A stretch of 64,000 bases of DNA from Flavobacterium humidisoli (GTDB lineage: Bacteria > Bacteroidota > Bacteroidia > Flavobacteriales > Flavobacteriaceae). Below the pieces are notes generated by a model, which worked only from the letters and a program-made list of their open reading frames with translations, ran no database searches and was not told the DNA's origin. Positions within the stretch are counted from its first letter, which is position 1; each line of letters begins with the position of its first letter. The position numbers and the translations under genes are program-made. The stretch covers positions 2,790,001 through 2,854,000 of the forward strand of contig NZ_CP096829.1 of assembly GCF_023272795.1 (NCBI RefSeq). Reading direction: 5' to 3'. This document shows, one piece after another, positions 1-8,676 of the stretch.

Positions 1-367
1 GTTCAGTCTGTAGGGGTGTAGGAGCTTCAGCAGCGGGAGTTTTCTGCGCTTTTGGAGCAGGAGCAGAAATTGGAGGAGCGCAGGAGAATAAATCAGCCTC
101 TTGGGGCTGATTTACCATTACCTGGCATTTTATTTCTTTGACAGCCGATATGGCATCATCGGTATAATACTTTTCTGCGATTGAGAAAATTTCGCTTGCG
201 TCAAAGGCGCACTCGCCTGTTTTTTTGACTTCGCTTATGATGTACTGAAGGCACTGCTCGAGACTTTTTGAAGCTTTTGCAAAAGCAGGGGCAAACAGGC
301 TGTCCTTAAGGGCTTTATCTTTGAGGTAATCCTCTATGGCTGTTCTGAATTTTTCTGATGGTTTCAT
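1..367 (-). CDS. PcfK-like protein, partial (C-terminus outside window)
   Basis: Reading from the ATG at 365-367 gives 122 residues open to the window edge. The first 80 residues (start MKPSEKFRTAIEDYLKDKA, then an FSIAEKYYTDD segment) resemble the PcfK-like family that accompanies SSB and plasmid or ICE maintenance genes in Bacteroidetes. A Pro/Ala-rich linker begins near residue 100, where family members often have a low-complexity stretch. The function of the family is not established. It sits in the same orientation as the 119-residue protein and SSB and is probably cotranscribed with them. The family assignment is from memory of its pattern. Confidence 0.7.
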   Translation of the reverse strand, partial: MKPSEKFRTAIEDYLKDKALKDSLFAPAFAKASKSLEQCLQYIISEVKKTGECAFDASEIFSIAEKYYTDDAISAVKEIKCQVMVNQPQEADLFSCAPPISAPAPKAQKTPAAEAPTPLQTE

Positions 368-393
368 AACGGAGTGGTTTAAGATTAAAGGCA

Positions 394-753
394 TTACTCA
401 AAAGCGCTTCTGTAGATGTCAAAGCAGTACTCTTCGAAACAGAGCCAGCACATAAAAGTGTAGTGGGGCAGGCGGTGGCGGTTCTTTACAGCCTCTCCGA
501 GAGACTGCTCGATTTCTTCGCGTATATTTTCCAAATCATCAAGATGGGCGATGTAGAACTTTTTACAGTCGGCATGGTAGATAAAATCGCCAATCATTCC
601 GCTGATGCATCCCATTCTCTGCAAGTCTTCCAAAAAAGATCTAAGCTGTTCTTTTTTAGTCCCGTCATAAGATTCTATTTCTGAGAGAATCATTTTATTG
701 AATACCCTGCTTACAGGGTACTCGACATATATTGATTTTTCTAAGGCTTTCAT
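394..753 (-). CDS. Conserved hypothetical ICE protein (119 aa)
   Basis: The ORF lies between ssb and the PcfK-like gene, 35 bases downstream of ssb and 26 upstream of pcfK, so it is probably part of one minus-strand operon. The protein is mostly helical and acidic and has a C-terminal segment with two cysteines (MCWLCFEEYC). No signal peptide or membrane segment is visible. I do not recognise a functional domain. The position suggests a role in ICE replication or maintenance, but that is inference only. Confidence 0.7.
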   Translation of the reverse strand: MKALEKSIYVEYPVSRVFNKMILSEIESYDGTKKEQLRSFLEDLQRMGCISGMIGDFIYHADCKKFYIAHLDDLENIREEIEQSLGEAVKNRHRLPHYTFMCWLCFEEYCFDIYRSAFE

Positions 754-788
754 AATTTATTTTTTAGGCTTATACAATTGATTTAATC

Positions 789-1178
789 TTAAAAAGGCAG
801 GCCGTCGGGTTCTTTTCTGCTCTTTTGAGCATCCGCATCTGTGTTCTTTTCCGTCTCTGCACTATCATTGACAAAGGCAATAATTTTGATGTTTGAAGTG
901 TGAAAGGTCAGGCTTCCATGCGCCTGCGAATCATTACCGATATAGACATTCAGCCCGATTCGTCCGAAAAGCTCCACTGCAGTGCCTTTTTTTAGGAACT
1001 GCGCAACCCCCGTCGAGAGCCAGTAGGAGCAGTCGATATAGGTTACAATTCGTTTAATCTCTGTGCTGTTTTTGGGCCTGTAGCTGTCATTTACGGCGAT
1101 TGAGAAATTAACCACCTGTCTCTCAGCGCTGGCTTTAGCCACAACGGCGTCTCTTGTTAGTCTTCCAATGATTTCCAT
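789..1178 (-). CDS. ssb: Single-stranded DNA-binding protein
   Basis: The 129-residue protein has an N-terminal OB-fold typical of SSB (start MEIIGRLTRDAVV, then VVNFSIAVND and a WLSTGVAQFLKKGTAVELFG segment). The tail is acidic and ends in DGLPF, the usual C-terminal tip that binds partner proteins. ICE-encoded SSBs protect the transferred single strand in the recipient and support ICE replication. It is shorter than chromosomal SSBs (about 150-180 aa), mainly in the linker. It is probably the first gene of the minus-strand ssb operon. The segment at 1180-1370 upstream may be its leader. Confidence 0.9.
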   Translation of the reverse strand: MEIIGRLTRDAVVAKASAERQVVNFSIAVNDSYRPKNSTEIKRIVTYIDCSYWLSTGVAQFLKKGTAVELFGRIGLNVYIGNDSQAHGSLTFHTSNIKIIAFVNDSAETEKNTDADAQKSRKEPDGLPF

Positions 1179-1279
1179 GATTTAAAAATTTAAGTGAGTA
1201 CTTTTTTTTAAGTTTCCTTTCCCTTTCTCCCAAAAATTGTTTCCAAAAGAAAAAACGGGAAAAAAGAAAGCAAGAATAA

Positions 1280-1369
1280 AGTGTCAGGAAAGGAGACGGA
1301 GTGCTATAAGTCCCGAAGGGCGGTGAGGGGCACCGAGCCGTTATGCGCATGCAGGGTCCGGCGGACACT
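1280..1369. ncRNA. Candidate structured RNA or leader in a GC-rich gene-free stretch
   Basis: The gap 1179-1571 has no convincing gene, and within it this segment is far more GC-rich than its surroundings. Nested complementary arms are visible: AGTGTC (1280-1285) with GACACT (1364-1369), CGGA (1297-1300) with TCCG (1357-1360), a CCCGAAGGG hairpin (1312-1320) and CGGTG/CACCG (1321-1335). On the minus strand it would lie in the ssb leader, followed by U-rich sequence around 1220-1265. The strand is not decided. I cannot match it to a known RNA family, and double-strand origin sequences could look similar. Confidence 0.4.
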
Positions 1370-1571
1370 ATCTTGGCTGCCCTTTTACCCCGTTTTGAAT
1401 TGGAAAAATTCCCTTAAAAATTGTAATTGCAGGACAGCAGCCCGCACAAAGCGCTTAGGATTCTGAAAAGGAAGAGACGGCAGAATTTTAACAGTTCAAA
1501 GTGCGCAGGAAAAAGATTAAGCATTAAATTTGGGAAAGAAAAATAAAGCATCGATAAACAAATCTTTCACA

Positions 1572-1817
1572 ATGCAAAAAGCTATACAATTAAAAGTGAG
1601 AAAAGATTTGGACCCCCGCCAGCATCTCACTGTCATTAAGTTAAAAGGAAGCCTGATATCGAAAAGATTTACTGAGATTATCCATATTTCAGACCATGAT
1701 GAGGAATTTCATATCAACACTTTTGAAACTGATCCCGAAAGCAGAAATGATGTCCAGCAGTATATAGCGGCATTTATAAATTCTGAGAACCTTTCCGATA
1801 CAGTCACAATAAAATAA
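1572..1817 (+). CDS. Hypothetical protein (81 aa)
   Basis: I use the ATG at 1572. The longer open frame starts at a TTG (1530), and no good reason favours it. The product is a small mixed alpha/beta protein with an N-terminal basic segment and an acidic C-terminal half, with no signal peptide or membrane segment. It is transcribed away from ssb and converges with the DUF6965-like gene. No family recognised. Confidence 0.5.
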   Translation: MQKAIQLKVRKDLDPRQHLTVIKLKGSLISKRFTEIIHISDHDEEFHINTFETDPESRNDVQQYIAAFINSENLSDTVTIK

Positions 1818-1956
1818 TCCGCCAATAATTTGCGCCGCTTTTTGGGAAAGGGAATATCGGAGCTGCCGTTTTTTGGGGATAATGGAAATGCCCCAAAAAA
1901 GTGAGGCACTATCTGGGGCATTTTTATCTTCCGTGCAGATTGCAGATGGACTGCAG

Positions 1957-2238
1957 TCAGACCGCTTCTTCTGTTTGGGAACCAGCCTGAAGGGCGGTTT
2001 CTTCAGAGAGCGCCTGCTGGCCAGACGGATGCTGGGCTGTTTTTTTCATCAGGATGTAAAAATCCCTCAGATGCCACCATGCCAGACAGCGGTCCATAGC
2101 TCCGTTAAAGTTTCCGATCGTGGTATGGCAGCTCTTTAGGAATGCCTGGGTATCGGTAATTTTTGCCCAAGGAGTCCACTGCACTTTCTTGGGCGGAGGA
2201 TGGTTCTCAAAATGCCGTTTTATGTCTTCGTAATTCAT
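1957..2238 (-). CDS. DUF6965-like protein (93 aa)
   Basis: The start MNYEDIKRHFENHPPPKKV and the following segment (WTPWAKITDTQAFLKSC) resemble the short DUF6965 proteins common in Bacteroidetes mobile elements. Their function is unknown. It lies just upstream of the coupling-protein gene in the same orientation with a 59-base gap on its 5' side, and could be part of the mob transcript or separate. The C-terminal 30 residues are low complexity. The family name is recalled by pattern only. Confidence 0.65.
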   Translation of the reverse strand: MNYEDIKRHFENHPPPKKVQWTPWAKITDTQAFLKSCHTTIGNFNGAMDRCLAWWHLRDFYILMKKTAQHPSGQQALSEETALQAGSQTEEAV

Positions 2239-2297
2239 GCTGCAAAATTAAATAAAAAGCCGGTGCAGGCCAAGGAAACATTAAGCGTATGAAGTTA

Positions 2298-4286
2298 TTA
2301 TTTCTTTTTTTCTATAGCTAAATGAGAGAGTGCGGGATCATGCAGAAGGCGTTCCATTTCTGAATTTACAATCTCTGAAATGTCGTCTTTAATCTGCATA
2401 TAATTGCGTTCCACCATCGAGCTGCTAATAGTCCTTACAGGATTTATCTGCTGATACGATTCTTGCTCTTTCTTAAGATCTTCATGGTCATTAAGTATGG
2501 CAGAATGGAAAGTTTTAAGCTGTATCTTACAGTCGGGATTGTCTGAAACAATACCTACAAATTCACCTGAACTCAGGGAAGAAATTTTTGATACCGGCAC
2601 TGCATATTCCAGCTGTTTGGAACGGCTTACTGAAGTATCAGAACTGTTTATGGATAGGCTTTCCCGGTCCTGCATAATTTTTCCGAAACGTTCAGAGAGC
2701 TGTTTGGCAGTGTCCCCATTTACCTGGCCGCTTATTATATTACCGGTGATATTAAGTATGACTTCAGCCTGTTCGCGTCCGTAATCCTTCCGCAGCTGGC
2801 TGAAATCCTGAATTCCCAGGCAGGTGCTTACCTTATTGCTTCTTGCAGTAGCTATAAGACTGTCTACATTGTTGAGAAATATGGTTGGAAATTCATCGAA
2901 AATAAGGCTGCTTTTTAATTTTCCTTTCTGATTCACCTGTTTTATAAGCCTGCTTATATAGAGCGAAAGCACAGCGCCATAGGTCTGTATTTTCAGAGGA
3001 TTGTTTCCCATGCAGATTATTTTTGGATCATCAGGATTATTAAGGTCAAGAGTAAAGTCATTTCCTGACAGCACATAATAAAGCTGCGCGCTGGAGAGCC
3101 TGGCCATGGAAATCTTTGCGGAAGCTACCTGACCCTCAAGCTGCTCCATGACATCTTGGAGGTAGGCGCTGACAAATGGGTTGATCAAAACCTCTATTTC
3201 TTTTTCAGTTCTCAGCAGCGTGAACAGGCTGTCGTAATCCATCTGCATGAGTTCAATTACGTGGGGAAGCGTGCAGAATTCCCCATCATTGTATTTGCGG
3301 AGATACCATATAACGGCGGTTAAAAAGTTTATCGGGGATTCCACAAAGAAATCCCCCTGTTTTTTAATCCATTCCCTGTTTAAACCCAGCAGTATGGTGC
3401 GTGCGGATTCTGCAGCATCGGTAATATCGTTCATGGATTTTGGGTCGAGAGGATTGCATCTGTGGGTGCGGCTGAGATCATCAAAATTGATTATAAAAAA
3501 TTTAGGCTCCACAGTGTAAAGATGCTTATGCTTAAGCCAGGTATTCCAAGCTATGATGGTTAAGTCATAGAATTTGAAATCATAGACAAACATGGTGAAC
3601 TGTTTACGAATGTGCTGGGTAATTACATGACGGATTACAAAGTAGGATTTGCCTGCTCCGGGTGTTCCGGGAACCAGAATTCCCCTGAATGGATTTATGA
3701 TATTTATCCAGCTTTTCCTGAACTTATTCTTCAGCTGATACTGCGCCGGAAGGTTGACAGAGTATTCATTTTCAAGGAGCCTTTCTTCCTGCGGGAATGT
3801 TTCATTTTCGGTGTTGAAAATATCTTTGGAACTTAAATTTCTGCGTATGATTCTAGCCAGCATTGTGCCCCCTGAAAGTAGGAGCAGATACCCCAGAATA
3901 GTAAACAATATATAAAGAACCAGTTTTTTTTCCGGCGCAGTTAGAGCGATTAGAAAAAAGCAGCCCAGAAAATAAAAAGAAAATCCTGCCGTAATACAAT
4001 AAAGCGCTGTTCTGCATTTCAGCTTTTCGTTTTTTCTGCCTTTTGCTCCGAGCAGTGATATGCATAGAAATCCTAAAGCAAACAGCTTGGATGTATGGAA
4101 ATAATCAAAAATCCCCGTGCGGAAAATGTTCTGCATTAATTTATCCCCAAAACCGTTTGTGAGCCCCCACAGTTTAAAAACATGATAGCCATAATAATAG
4201 AAATGGAGGCAGAGCAGCATCATGCTGATAAGCCTTGTCATATCGAGAATTTTTCTAAGTGCCTGTTCATTTTCCCCTGTCTGCAT
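2298..4286 (-). CDS. Type IV coupling protein, VirD4/TraG family (MobC)
   Basis: This 662-residue ATPase delivers the relaxase-DNA complex to the conjugation channel at the inner membrane. The N-terminal region has several hydrophobic segments (residues about 15-150). A Walker A motif (GTPGAGKSYF) lies near residues 205-215 and a Walker B-like segment (SSLIFDEFPT) further on, followed by a TraM-recognition region. The gene follows the relaxase by 17 bases, the usual mobA-mobB-mobC order of Bacteroidetes ICEs. Length is normal for the family. Confidence 0.92.
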   Translation of the reverse strand: MQTGENEQALRKILDMTRLISMMLLCLHFYYYGYHVFKLWGLTNGFGDKLMQNIFRTGIFDYFHTSKLFALGFLCISLLGAKGRKNEKLKCRTALYCITAGFSFYFLGCFFLIALTAPEKKLVLYILFTILGYLLLLSGGTMLARIIRRNLSSKDIFNTENETFPQEERLLENEYSVNLPAQYQLKNKFRKSWINIINPFRGILVPGTPGAGKSYFVIRHVITQHIRKQFTMFVYDFKFYDLTIIAWNTWLKHKHLYTVEPKFFIINFDDLSRTHRCNPLDPKSMNDITDAAESARTILLGLNREWIKKQGDFFVESPINFLTAVIWYLRKYNDGEFCTLPHVIELMQMDYDSLFTLLRTEKEIEVLINPFVSAYLQDVMEQLEGQVASAKISMARLSSAQLYYVLSGNDFTLDLNNPDDPKIICMGNNPLKIQTYGAVLSLYISRLIKQVNQKGKLKSSLIFDEFPTIFLNNVDSLIATARSNKVSTCLGIQDFSQLRKDYGREQAEVILNITGNIISGQVNGDTAKQLSERFGKIMQDRESLSINSSDTSVSRSKQLEYAVPVSKISSLSSGEFVGIVSDNPDCKIQLKTFHSAILNDHEDLKKEQESYQQINPVRTISSSMVERNYMQIKDDISEIVNSEMERLLHDPALSHLAIEKKK

Positions 4287-4303
4287 TGTCTTAGCTTTTT
4301 AAA

Positions 4304-5566
4304 TTAATAGCCGTTCTGGCCTTTTCTTCTTCTTTTATTTTTTCTTTTAAACTCTTTTGAAATGTAATCAGCAGCAAATTCAGGCTGCAGCACCGAATCA
4401 AATATTTTCTGAAGTTCGCTTCCAGTACTAAAAGATGGATGCTGCGTCTTGTTTTCAATGCCGTAGCCATCAATTTTCCTAACTGCAGCTGCGCTGCTAT
4501 TGAATCTTTTTAAGCCGCATCTCTCTTCTATGCCTGAAGCCGCATAAGGCTTTCCTAAACTGCTTCCGTTAAAAACACATTTGGTTTTATGATCGACATA
4601 CGTTACGCCATAAAGAATTCCCTGTTCATTTCTTCGCTCGACAGCCTTTATTGCGTCATGCATAAGTATTTTATCAAGATCGGAAAGACACTTTATTCTG
4701 CTGTCCATGAAGGCCAGGTCCACTGCATTTCTTATTCTTTTTAAATGAGGATTACGGGCTGATTTATTTGACGCAAATAATATTTCAAGATTTTTTAAAG
4801 TGGGTTTAAAATAAAAGCTGCTGGCTTTGATTGGAACGCCGATTGGCTGCTTTTTATCATTAAGAATCTGGTAAGCCAGACCTTTATGAAGAAACATTCT
4901 CGAATCTTTTGCTCCCTGAACAGCGGTGACATTATAAAGGTTCAGCACAGCATTCAATTCTCCCACTGTGGTATATTTGTAATGGGGCACTACTGCGTTC
5001 AGCACACCGGCTATTGCTTTTTTAGTCTCAGCCGCGCCATATTCAGCAGCCATGTTTTTTATTGGCCTTATATTGATTAGGGTTTCTTTTTTCCGGCCCT
5101 GTGCAGGAACTAAATCAAATGACTTTTCAATTTCCCTGCGCGCGCTTTCGGACTGGTTTCTCCCGATGTTCTGCATGTCAATTCTTTTTCCGTCAGGCTT
5201 CACTTTGACCGTTACGATGTGGATATGCGGATGTCCTGCATCATGGTGCTGATAGACCAGATAAGGCTGGGAACCGAAGCCGATTTTCTGCATATATCCA
5301 TTGGCGATTTGCATGAGTTTTTCTTTTGAAAGGCTATTTTCAGAAGGATCAAAATTGAGCGAGATATGCACGCTTCCTCGCTTTACATTTGCATTTAATT
5401 CGAGCTGTTTCAAGAGAAGTTTCAGCCTGAAGCCTCTGGAAAGTTCAGAGGCATCTGCAGGATAATTTCCCTCTCCGATCAGTTCTGCTTTATGCGCTTG
5501 TACTTTATTTTCATTGTAAATGAAAATGCTTCTGACTGATGATCCGGTATTTATGACTGCAACCAT
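4304..5566 (-). CDS. Relaxase / mobilisation nuclease (MobB)
   Basis: The enzyme nicks one strand at oriT and stays attached to the 5' end during transfer. The three-histidine metal site is visible as HHDAGHPHIHIV around residues 105-117, and a short N-terminal segment (MVAVINTGSSVRSIF) is typical of Bacteroidetes MobP-type relaxases. The 420-residue length is normal. The C-terminus is strongly basic. Its start overlaps the end of mobA by 16 bases, so the two are translationally coupled. The candidate oriT lies about 430 bases upstream. Confidence 0.92.
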   Translation of the reverse strand: MVAVINTGSSVRSIFIYNENKVQAHKAELIGEGNYPADASELSRGFRLKLLLKQLELNANVKRGSVHISLNFDPSENSLSKEKLMQIANGYMQKIGFGSQPYLVYQHHDAGHPHIHIVTVKVKPDGKRIDMQNIGRNQSESARREIEKSFDLVPAQGRKKETLINIRPIKNMAAEYGAAETKKAIAGVLNAVVPHYKYTTVGELNAVLNLYNVTAVQGAKDSRMFLHKGLAYQILNDKKQPIGVPIKASSFYFKPTLKNLEILFASNKSARNPHLKRIRNAVDLAFMDSRIKCLSDLDKILMHDAIKAVERRNEQGILYGVTYVDHKTKCVFNGSSLGKPYAASGIEERCGLKRFNSSAAAVRKIDGYGIENKTQHPSFSTGSELQKIFDSVLQPEFAADYISKEFKRKNKRRRKGQNGY

Positions 5567-5967
5567 TTCTCGGCAAGATTCCGGATTATTATTTCAATTT
5601 CTCCAATAGAATTGAACAGCATTTTTTTATCTGTTTCGAAACTCATAATCCATACTTTGAATTCAGAAACCTGAGACTGGGAATGCAGTTTTTTTACTGC
5701 CTGATTAAAATTATTTCCAATAGAATTCAGCTCTGCCCTGAGTTTAATTAATTCAGCCATTAAATCATCAAGTGATGTATTGCGGTATTTCAAAACAACC
5801 GGTTTTTTCAGCAGATTCAGTCGGGCAAAATCGCTGAGTTTTGGACACAATGATTCTTCAAAATATTTCTGCAGAATTTTAAATTCTTCTTCGCTGAGGC
5901 GCAGATGAAGCCATCTGTTTCTGTTTTTTTTCCCTTTTTTCATCATTTTTTCCTTTTCATTCGACAT
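5551..5967 (-). CDS. Mobilisation accessory protein MobA
   Basis: The protein has the MobC/MobA relaxosome pattern: a basic N-terminus, a ribbon-helix-helix-like stretch (WLHLRLSEEEFKILQKYF) and a helical region with LIKLRAELNSIGNNFNQ, which is characteristic of relaxase partners. It probably binds oriT and helps the relaxase. I choose the ATG at 5967 (138 aa). The longer open frame runs through the candidate oriT, and its first 35 residues do not look like a protein of this family. Confidence 0.85.
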   Translation of the reverse strand: MSNEKEKMMKKGKKNRNRWLHLRLSEEEFKILQKYFEESLCPKLSDFARLNLLKKPVVLKYRNTSLDDLMAELIKLRAELNSIGNNFNQAVKKLHSQSQVSEFKVWIMSFETDKKMLFNSIGEIEIIIRNLAEKWLQS

Positions 5968-5984
5968 TATAAATCTTCCATTTT

Positions 5985-6085
5985 CACTGCCAGCGAGTTC
6001 CGAGCAGAGGGGCAGCAAGATAGCGGTTGTGATACAACCGGACATCTTGCAGATTGCAGCAAGGCGTGGCAATCTTAAAGAGTCT
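5985..6085. other. Candidate origin of transfer (oriT)
   Basis: Two inverted repeats stand side by side immediately upstream of mobA. In the first, GCAAGAT (6015-6021) pairs with ATCTTGC (6044-6050), enclosing CGGTTGT (6024-6030) and ACAACCG (6034-6040). In the second, AGATTGC (6051-6057) pairs with GCAATCT (6069-6075). Short GC-rich hairpins next to the relaxase operon are where oriT normally lies. The nick site cannot be named from sequence alone. Further weak dyads follow at about 6083-6180. Confidence 0.6.
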
Positions 6086-6235
6086 GTTTAAAAACTCAGA
6101 CTTCTTTCAAATATTCGGACGAATTTATGCAGGAAATTCCAAAGCATCCCATCATAGGTAAATTTTGCTTATGATGCTTTAAGCAGTCGTCATTACCTTT
6201 AGGCTTTGATTTATTAATTTAAAAACGCTGAAATT

Positions 6236-6526
6236 ATGAGTGCAAAGAATTATGCAGCCAAGGTGTTTGATACGGTATTGAGCATCCCAGGCATGAGCGA
6301 GCCGGTGAAGATTGATCTGAAGATTTCACGCAAAAATGTACTGCTGTTATGCCATTTTATCGACAGGGGAGTGCTGCTTGAAAAAGACGAAGGAAGCCTT
6401 ATGGGAAGCATAGCAGAGGAGGAGCTGGCTGAACTTAAAAATGTCTCGCAGGAATGCCTACAAAAAGCAGGACTCGTAGAACTTAACCAGAAGCTTTTGA
6501 GTTTTATTGAAGATGTAAAAGTTTGA
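6236..6526 (+). CDS. Hypothetical protein (96 aa)
   Basis: A small, probably helical, cytosolic protein with no signal peptide or membrane segment and no recognised family. It is transcribed divergently from the mob operon, with the candidate oriT between them, and is followed by a clear terminator, so it seems to be a single-gene unit. Its place next to oriT suggests an accessory transfer or regulatory role, but nothing in the sequence shows it. Confidence 0.65.
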   Translation: MSAKNYAAKVFDTVLSIPGMSEPVKIDLKISRKNVLLLCHFIDRGVLLEKDEGSLMGSIAEEELAELKNVSQECLQKAGLVELNQKLLSFIEDVKV

Positions 6527-6549
6527 TTTAAGTAGCTTAGAAAAAGATA

Positions 6550-6585
6550 AAATGCTTTACTGAATTATTCTGTAAAGCATTTTTT
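6550..6585 (+). terminator. Rho-independent terminator
   Basis: ATGCTTTAC (6552-6560) pairs with GTAAAGCAT (6572-6580), followed by a run of T. It closes the transcription unit of the 96-residue protein and marks the left edge of the cargo region. Confidence 0.8.
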
Positions 6586-6731
6586 ATTACAGGCATCAGG
6601 AAATATAAATTGGTATGGTTTTGATGTTTTTTGGTTTGTTTTTGATGTGTTTTCTTTCAAATTTCTGATTTAAATTTGTCTAAGTTTTTTGTTGACTCAA
6701 TATTTGTTTCATCTCTAATTAACAATTCACT

Positions 6732-8264
6732 ATGAAACTTAGACCTCAAATACGAAATTTAATTACTGAAATAATTTGTCTTTTGTATGTGCTACTTTTT
6801 GTTTATGCAGCATCTAGTAAATTACTGGATTTTGAGAATTTTCAGGTGCAGCTTGGACAGTCTCCTTTATTAAGTTCTTATGCTATTTCAATATCTTACA
6901 TTGTCCCCACTATTGAATTATTAATTTCATTAATGCTGATGATTCCTAAATTCAGAAGCACCGGATTATATGCTTCGTTAAGCTTGATGACAATGTTCTC
7001 ATCTTATATCTTTATAATGCTCCATTTCAGTTCTTTTGTACCCTGTTCCTGCGGAGGAATATTAGAAAAAATGAGCTGGAATGTCCATCTCATTTTCAAT
7101 CTGTTTTTTGTTGGACTTGCCCTAACTTCTATATTAATGCTTTCACCCTCTAAAACAGCAAATATTATTCAGACCGACAGGAAAAAAAGATGGTTTTACA
7201 TTTCATCAAATATAATATTCAGTACAATAATAATTATTGCTCTGTTTCTATCGTCAGAAAAAATCATGCGTTATGAAAATCCATTTATCAGACGCTTTCC
7301 TAAACATCCTATAGTACAGGACACTATTATTGACCTCAAATTTAATTCCTATTATTTCGCAGGTTCAGACAGGGAAAAAATATATCTAGGCAATTACAGC
7401 AATCCTCTTCATATTACTGCTATCAGTAAAAAAACGAAAAATAAAGAGTCTATTAAAATAATATTTGATTCGAAGAAAACTCTTTTTTCTTCAGTAAAGA
7501 TCAGAATCAGGGATTCGTCATTCTATTTAATGGACGGAACAGTACCAGCAGTTTTTACAGGCTCCAAATCTAACTGGAAAGCAGAGAAACAATTAACAGG
7601 CCTGCCCTACTTTACGCTAGCTGAACCGATAAATCAAACAAAAATTATTCTCAGATCAAGCAATGGCAGAAATGCCGAACATTCCATAGGAATTTTTAAT
7701 GAAACGAAAAGCCCTAAAATAAAATATAACAGCAGTCTTTTGCAGAAACAGATTGACGGCATTTTTGATACTGACGGCATGCTGCTGTTCGATGAAAAAA
7801 CCAACAGAGCTGTTTACACCTACTATTATCGTAATGAATATATTGTTATTGACACCAATGCCAACCTAGAGTATTCAGCAAACACAATTGATACAACTAC
7901 AAAGGCGAAAATAAAGGTCGCCCATCTCAAAAACAATACAGAAAGAAAGCTGTCCGCACCGGCAATTACTGTAAATGCCTACACGGCGGTCTGTGAAAAC
8001 CTATTGTTTGTCAACTCTACAGTTTTCGGACGCTTTGAAAGCGACAAGCTCTGGGAACAGTCTTTTATAATTGATGTTTACAACCTAGATACCAAATCCT
8101 ATCTCATGAGCTTTTCACTATACAAAATTGGCAATAAAAAGTTGAGTTCTATTATCGTAACACCAGAATATCTATACGCTATCATGGGTACTGATCTGGG
8201 AATTTACAGACTCCGCGATCTTTTAAAAAATGAAATTAACTCTCTCAAATCAAAAGAGAATTGA
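6732..8264 (+). CDS. MauE/DoxX-type redox membrane protein with large extracytoplasmic domain
   Basis: The N-terminal half (residues about 10-145) has four hydrophobic segments with the MauE/DoxX pattern (AASSKLLDFENF at the first loop, PCSCGG near residues 103-108 at the third helix). MauE proteins are thought to support disulfide formation or redox maturation of partner proteins. A fifth membrane segment (about 155-178) leads into about 330 residues predicted to lie outside the cytoplasm, with repeated short beta-like segments that could be a propeller. The fusion is much longer than plain MauE (about 150-200 aa). It is followed by a four-cysteine secreted protein, which may be its substrate (inference). 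Confidence 0.75.
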   Translation: MKLRPQIRNLITEIICLLYVLLFVYAASSKLLDFENFQVQLGQSPLLSSYAISISYIVPTIELLISLMLMIPKFRSTGLYASLSLMTMFSSYIFIMLHFSSFVPCSCGGILEKMSWNVHLIFNLFFVGLALTSILMLSPSKTANIIQTDRKKRWFYISSNIIFSTIIIIALFLSSEKIMRYENPFIRRFPKHPIVQDTIIDLKFNSYYFAGSDREKIYLGNYSNPLHITAISKKTKNKESIKIIFDSKKTLFSSVKIRIRDSSFYLMDGTVPAVFTGSKSNWKAEKQLTGLPYFTLAEPINQTKIILRSSNGRNAEHSIGIFNETKSPKIKYNSSLLQKQIDGIFDTDGMLLFDEKTNRAVYTYYYRNEYIVIDTNANLEYSANTIDTTTKAKIKVAHLKNNTERKLSAPAITVNAYTAVCENLLFVNSTVFGRFESDKLWEQSFIIDVYNLDTKSYLMSFSLYKIGNKKLSSIIVTPEYLYAIMGTDLGIYRLRDLLKNEINSLKSKEN

Positions 8265-8352
8265 CAGCAAAAATATATCGGCCGATATCAGGAACGGAGA
8301 CTGAAAACCTGTAGAAAAAAGTAGGTCAATAATTAATTAAATATTTTCAGCT

Positions 8353-8619
8353 ATGAAAACTAATTTAAAAAAAATGATTCCTATGGCAGTAGCTGTACTG
8401 GGAATCTCAGGAGCGTTTGTGACAACCTCAATGCAGAAAGCATCAAGCACCCTTATACCTAGATTAGGTTATGTTCTTGATGAAAATGACGACTGTAATA
8501 TTCCAGTCCAGTGTGATACAAACCAAAATGAAATTTGTCAGCACACTGACGGCCAACAGGCTTTTGGCAAGGATGCGCAGGGAAACTGTAATGTTACGTT
8601 GTTCAAACCATCTAATTAA
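8353..8619 (+). CDS. Small secreted four-cysteine protein, DUF6520 type (88 aa)
   Basis: An N-terminal hydrophobic segment (residues about 8-27) looks like an export signal. The mature part begins near LGYVLDENDDC and has four cysteines (C48, C54, C62, C79) and a QQAFGKDAQGNC segment. This is the pattern of the DUF6520 family, short proteins that occur next to MauE-like proteins in Flavobacteriia and whose function is unknown. It lies 88 bases after the MauE fusion gene and is closed by a strong terminator. The cysteines could form two disulfides. No double-glycine leader is seen. Confidence 0.75.
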   Translation: MKTNLKKMIPMAVAVLGISGAFVTTSMQKASSTLIPRLGYVLDENDDCNIPVQCDTNQNEICQHTDGQQAFGKDAQGNCNVTLFKPSN

Positions 8620-8639
8620 TGTTTAATTTTTTAAAAGAG

Positions 8640-8674
8640 CAATGCAGTTCTCAGAAGAACTGCATTGTTTTTTT
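8640..8674 (+). terminator. Rho-independent terminator
   Basis: The 12-base arms CAATGCAGTTCT (8640-8651) and AGAACTGCATTG (8656-8667) form a perfect stem with a 4-base loop, followed by a T run. It ends the mauE-DUF6520 unit and separates it from the convergent peptidase gene. Confidence 0.9.
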
Positions 8675-8676
8675 GA

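Noticed and set aside
1135..1466. Overlapping open frames in both directions in the GC-rich segment
   Set aside because: They follow from the high GC of a foldable non-coding segment and give no protein-like pattern.
5968..6072. N-terminal extension of MobA
   Set aside because: It translates the oriT-like inverted repeats; the family start is at 5967.
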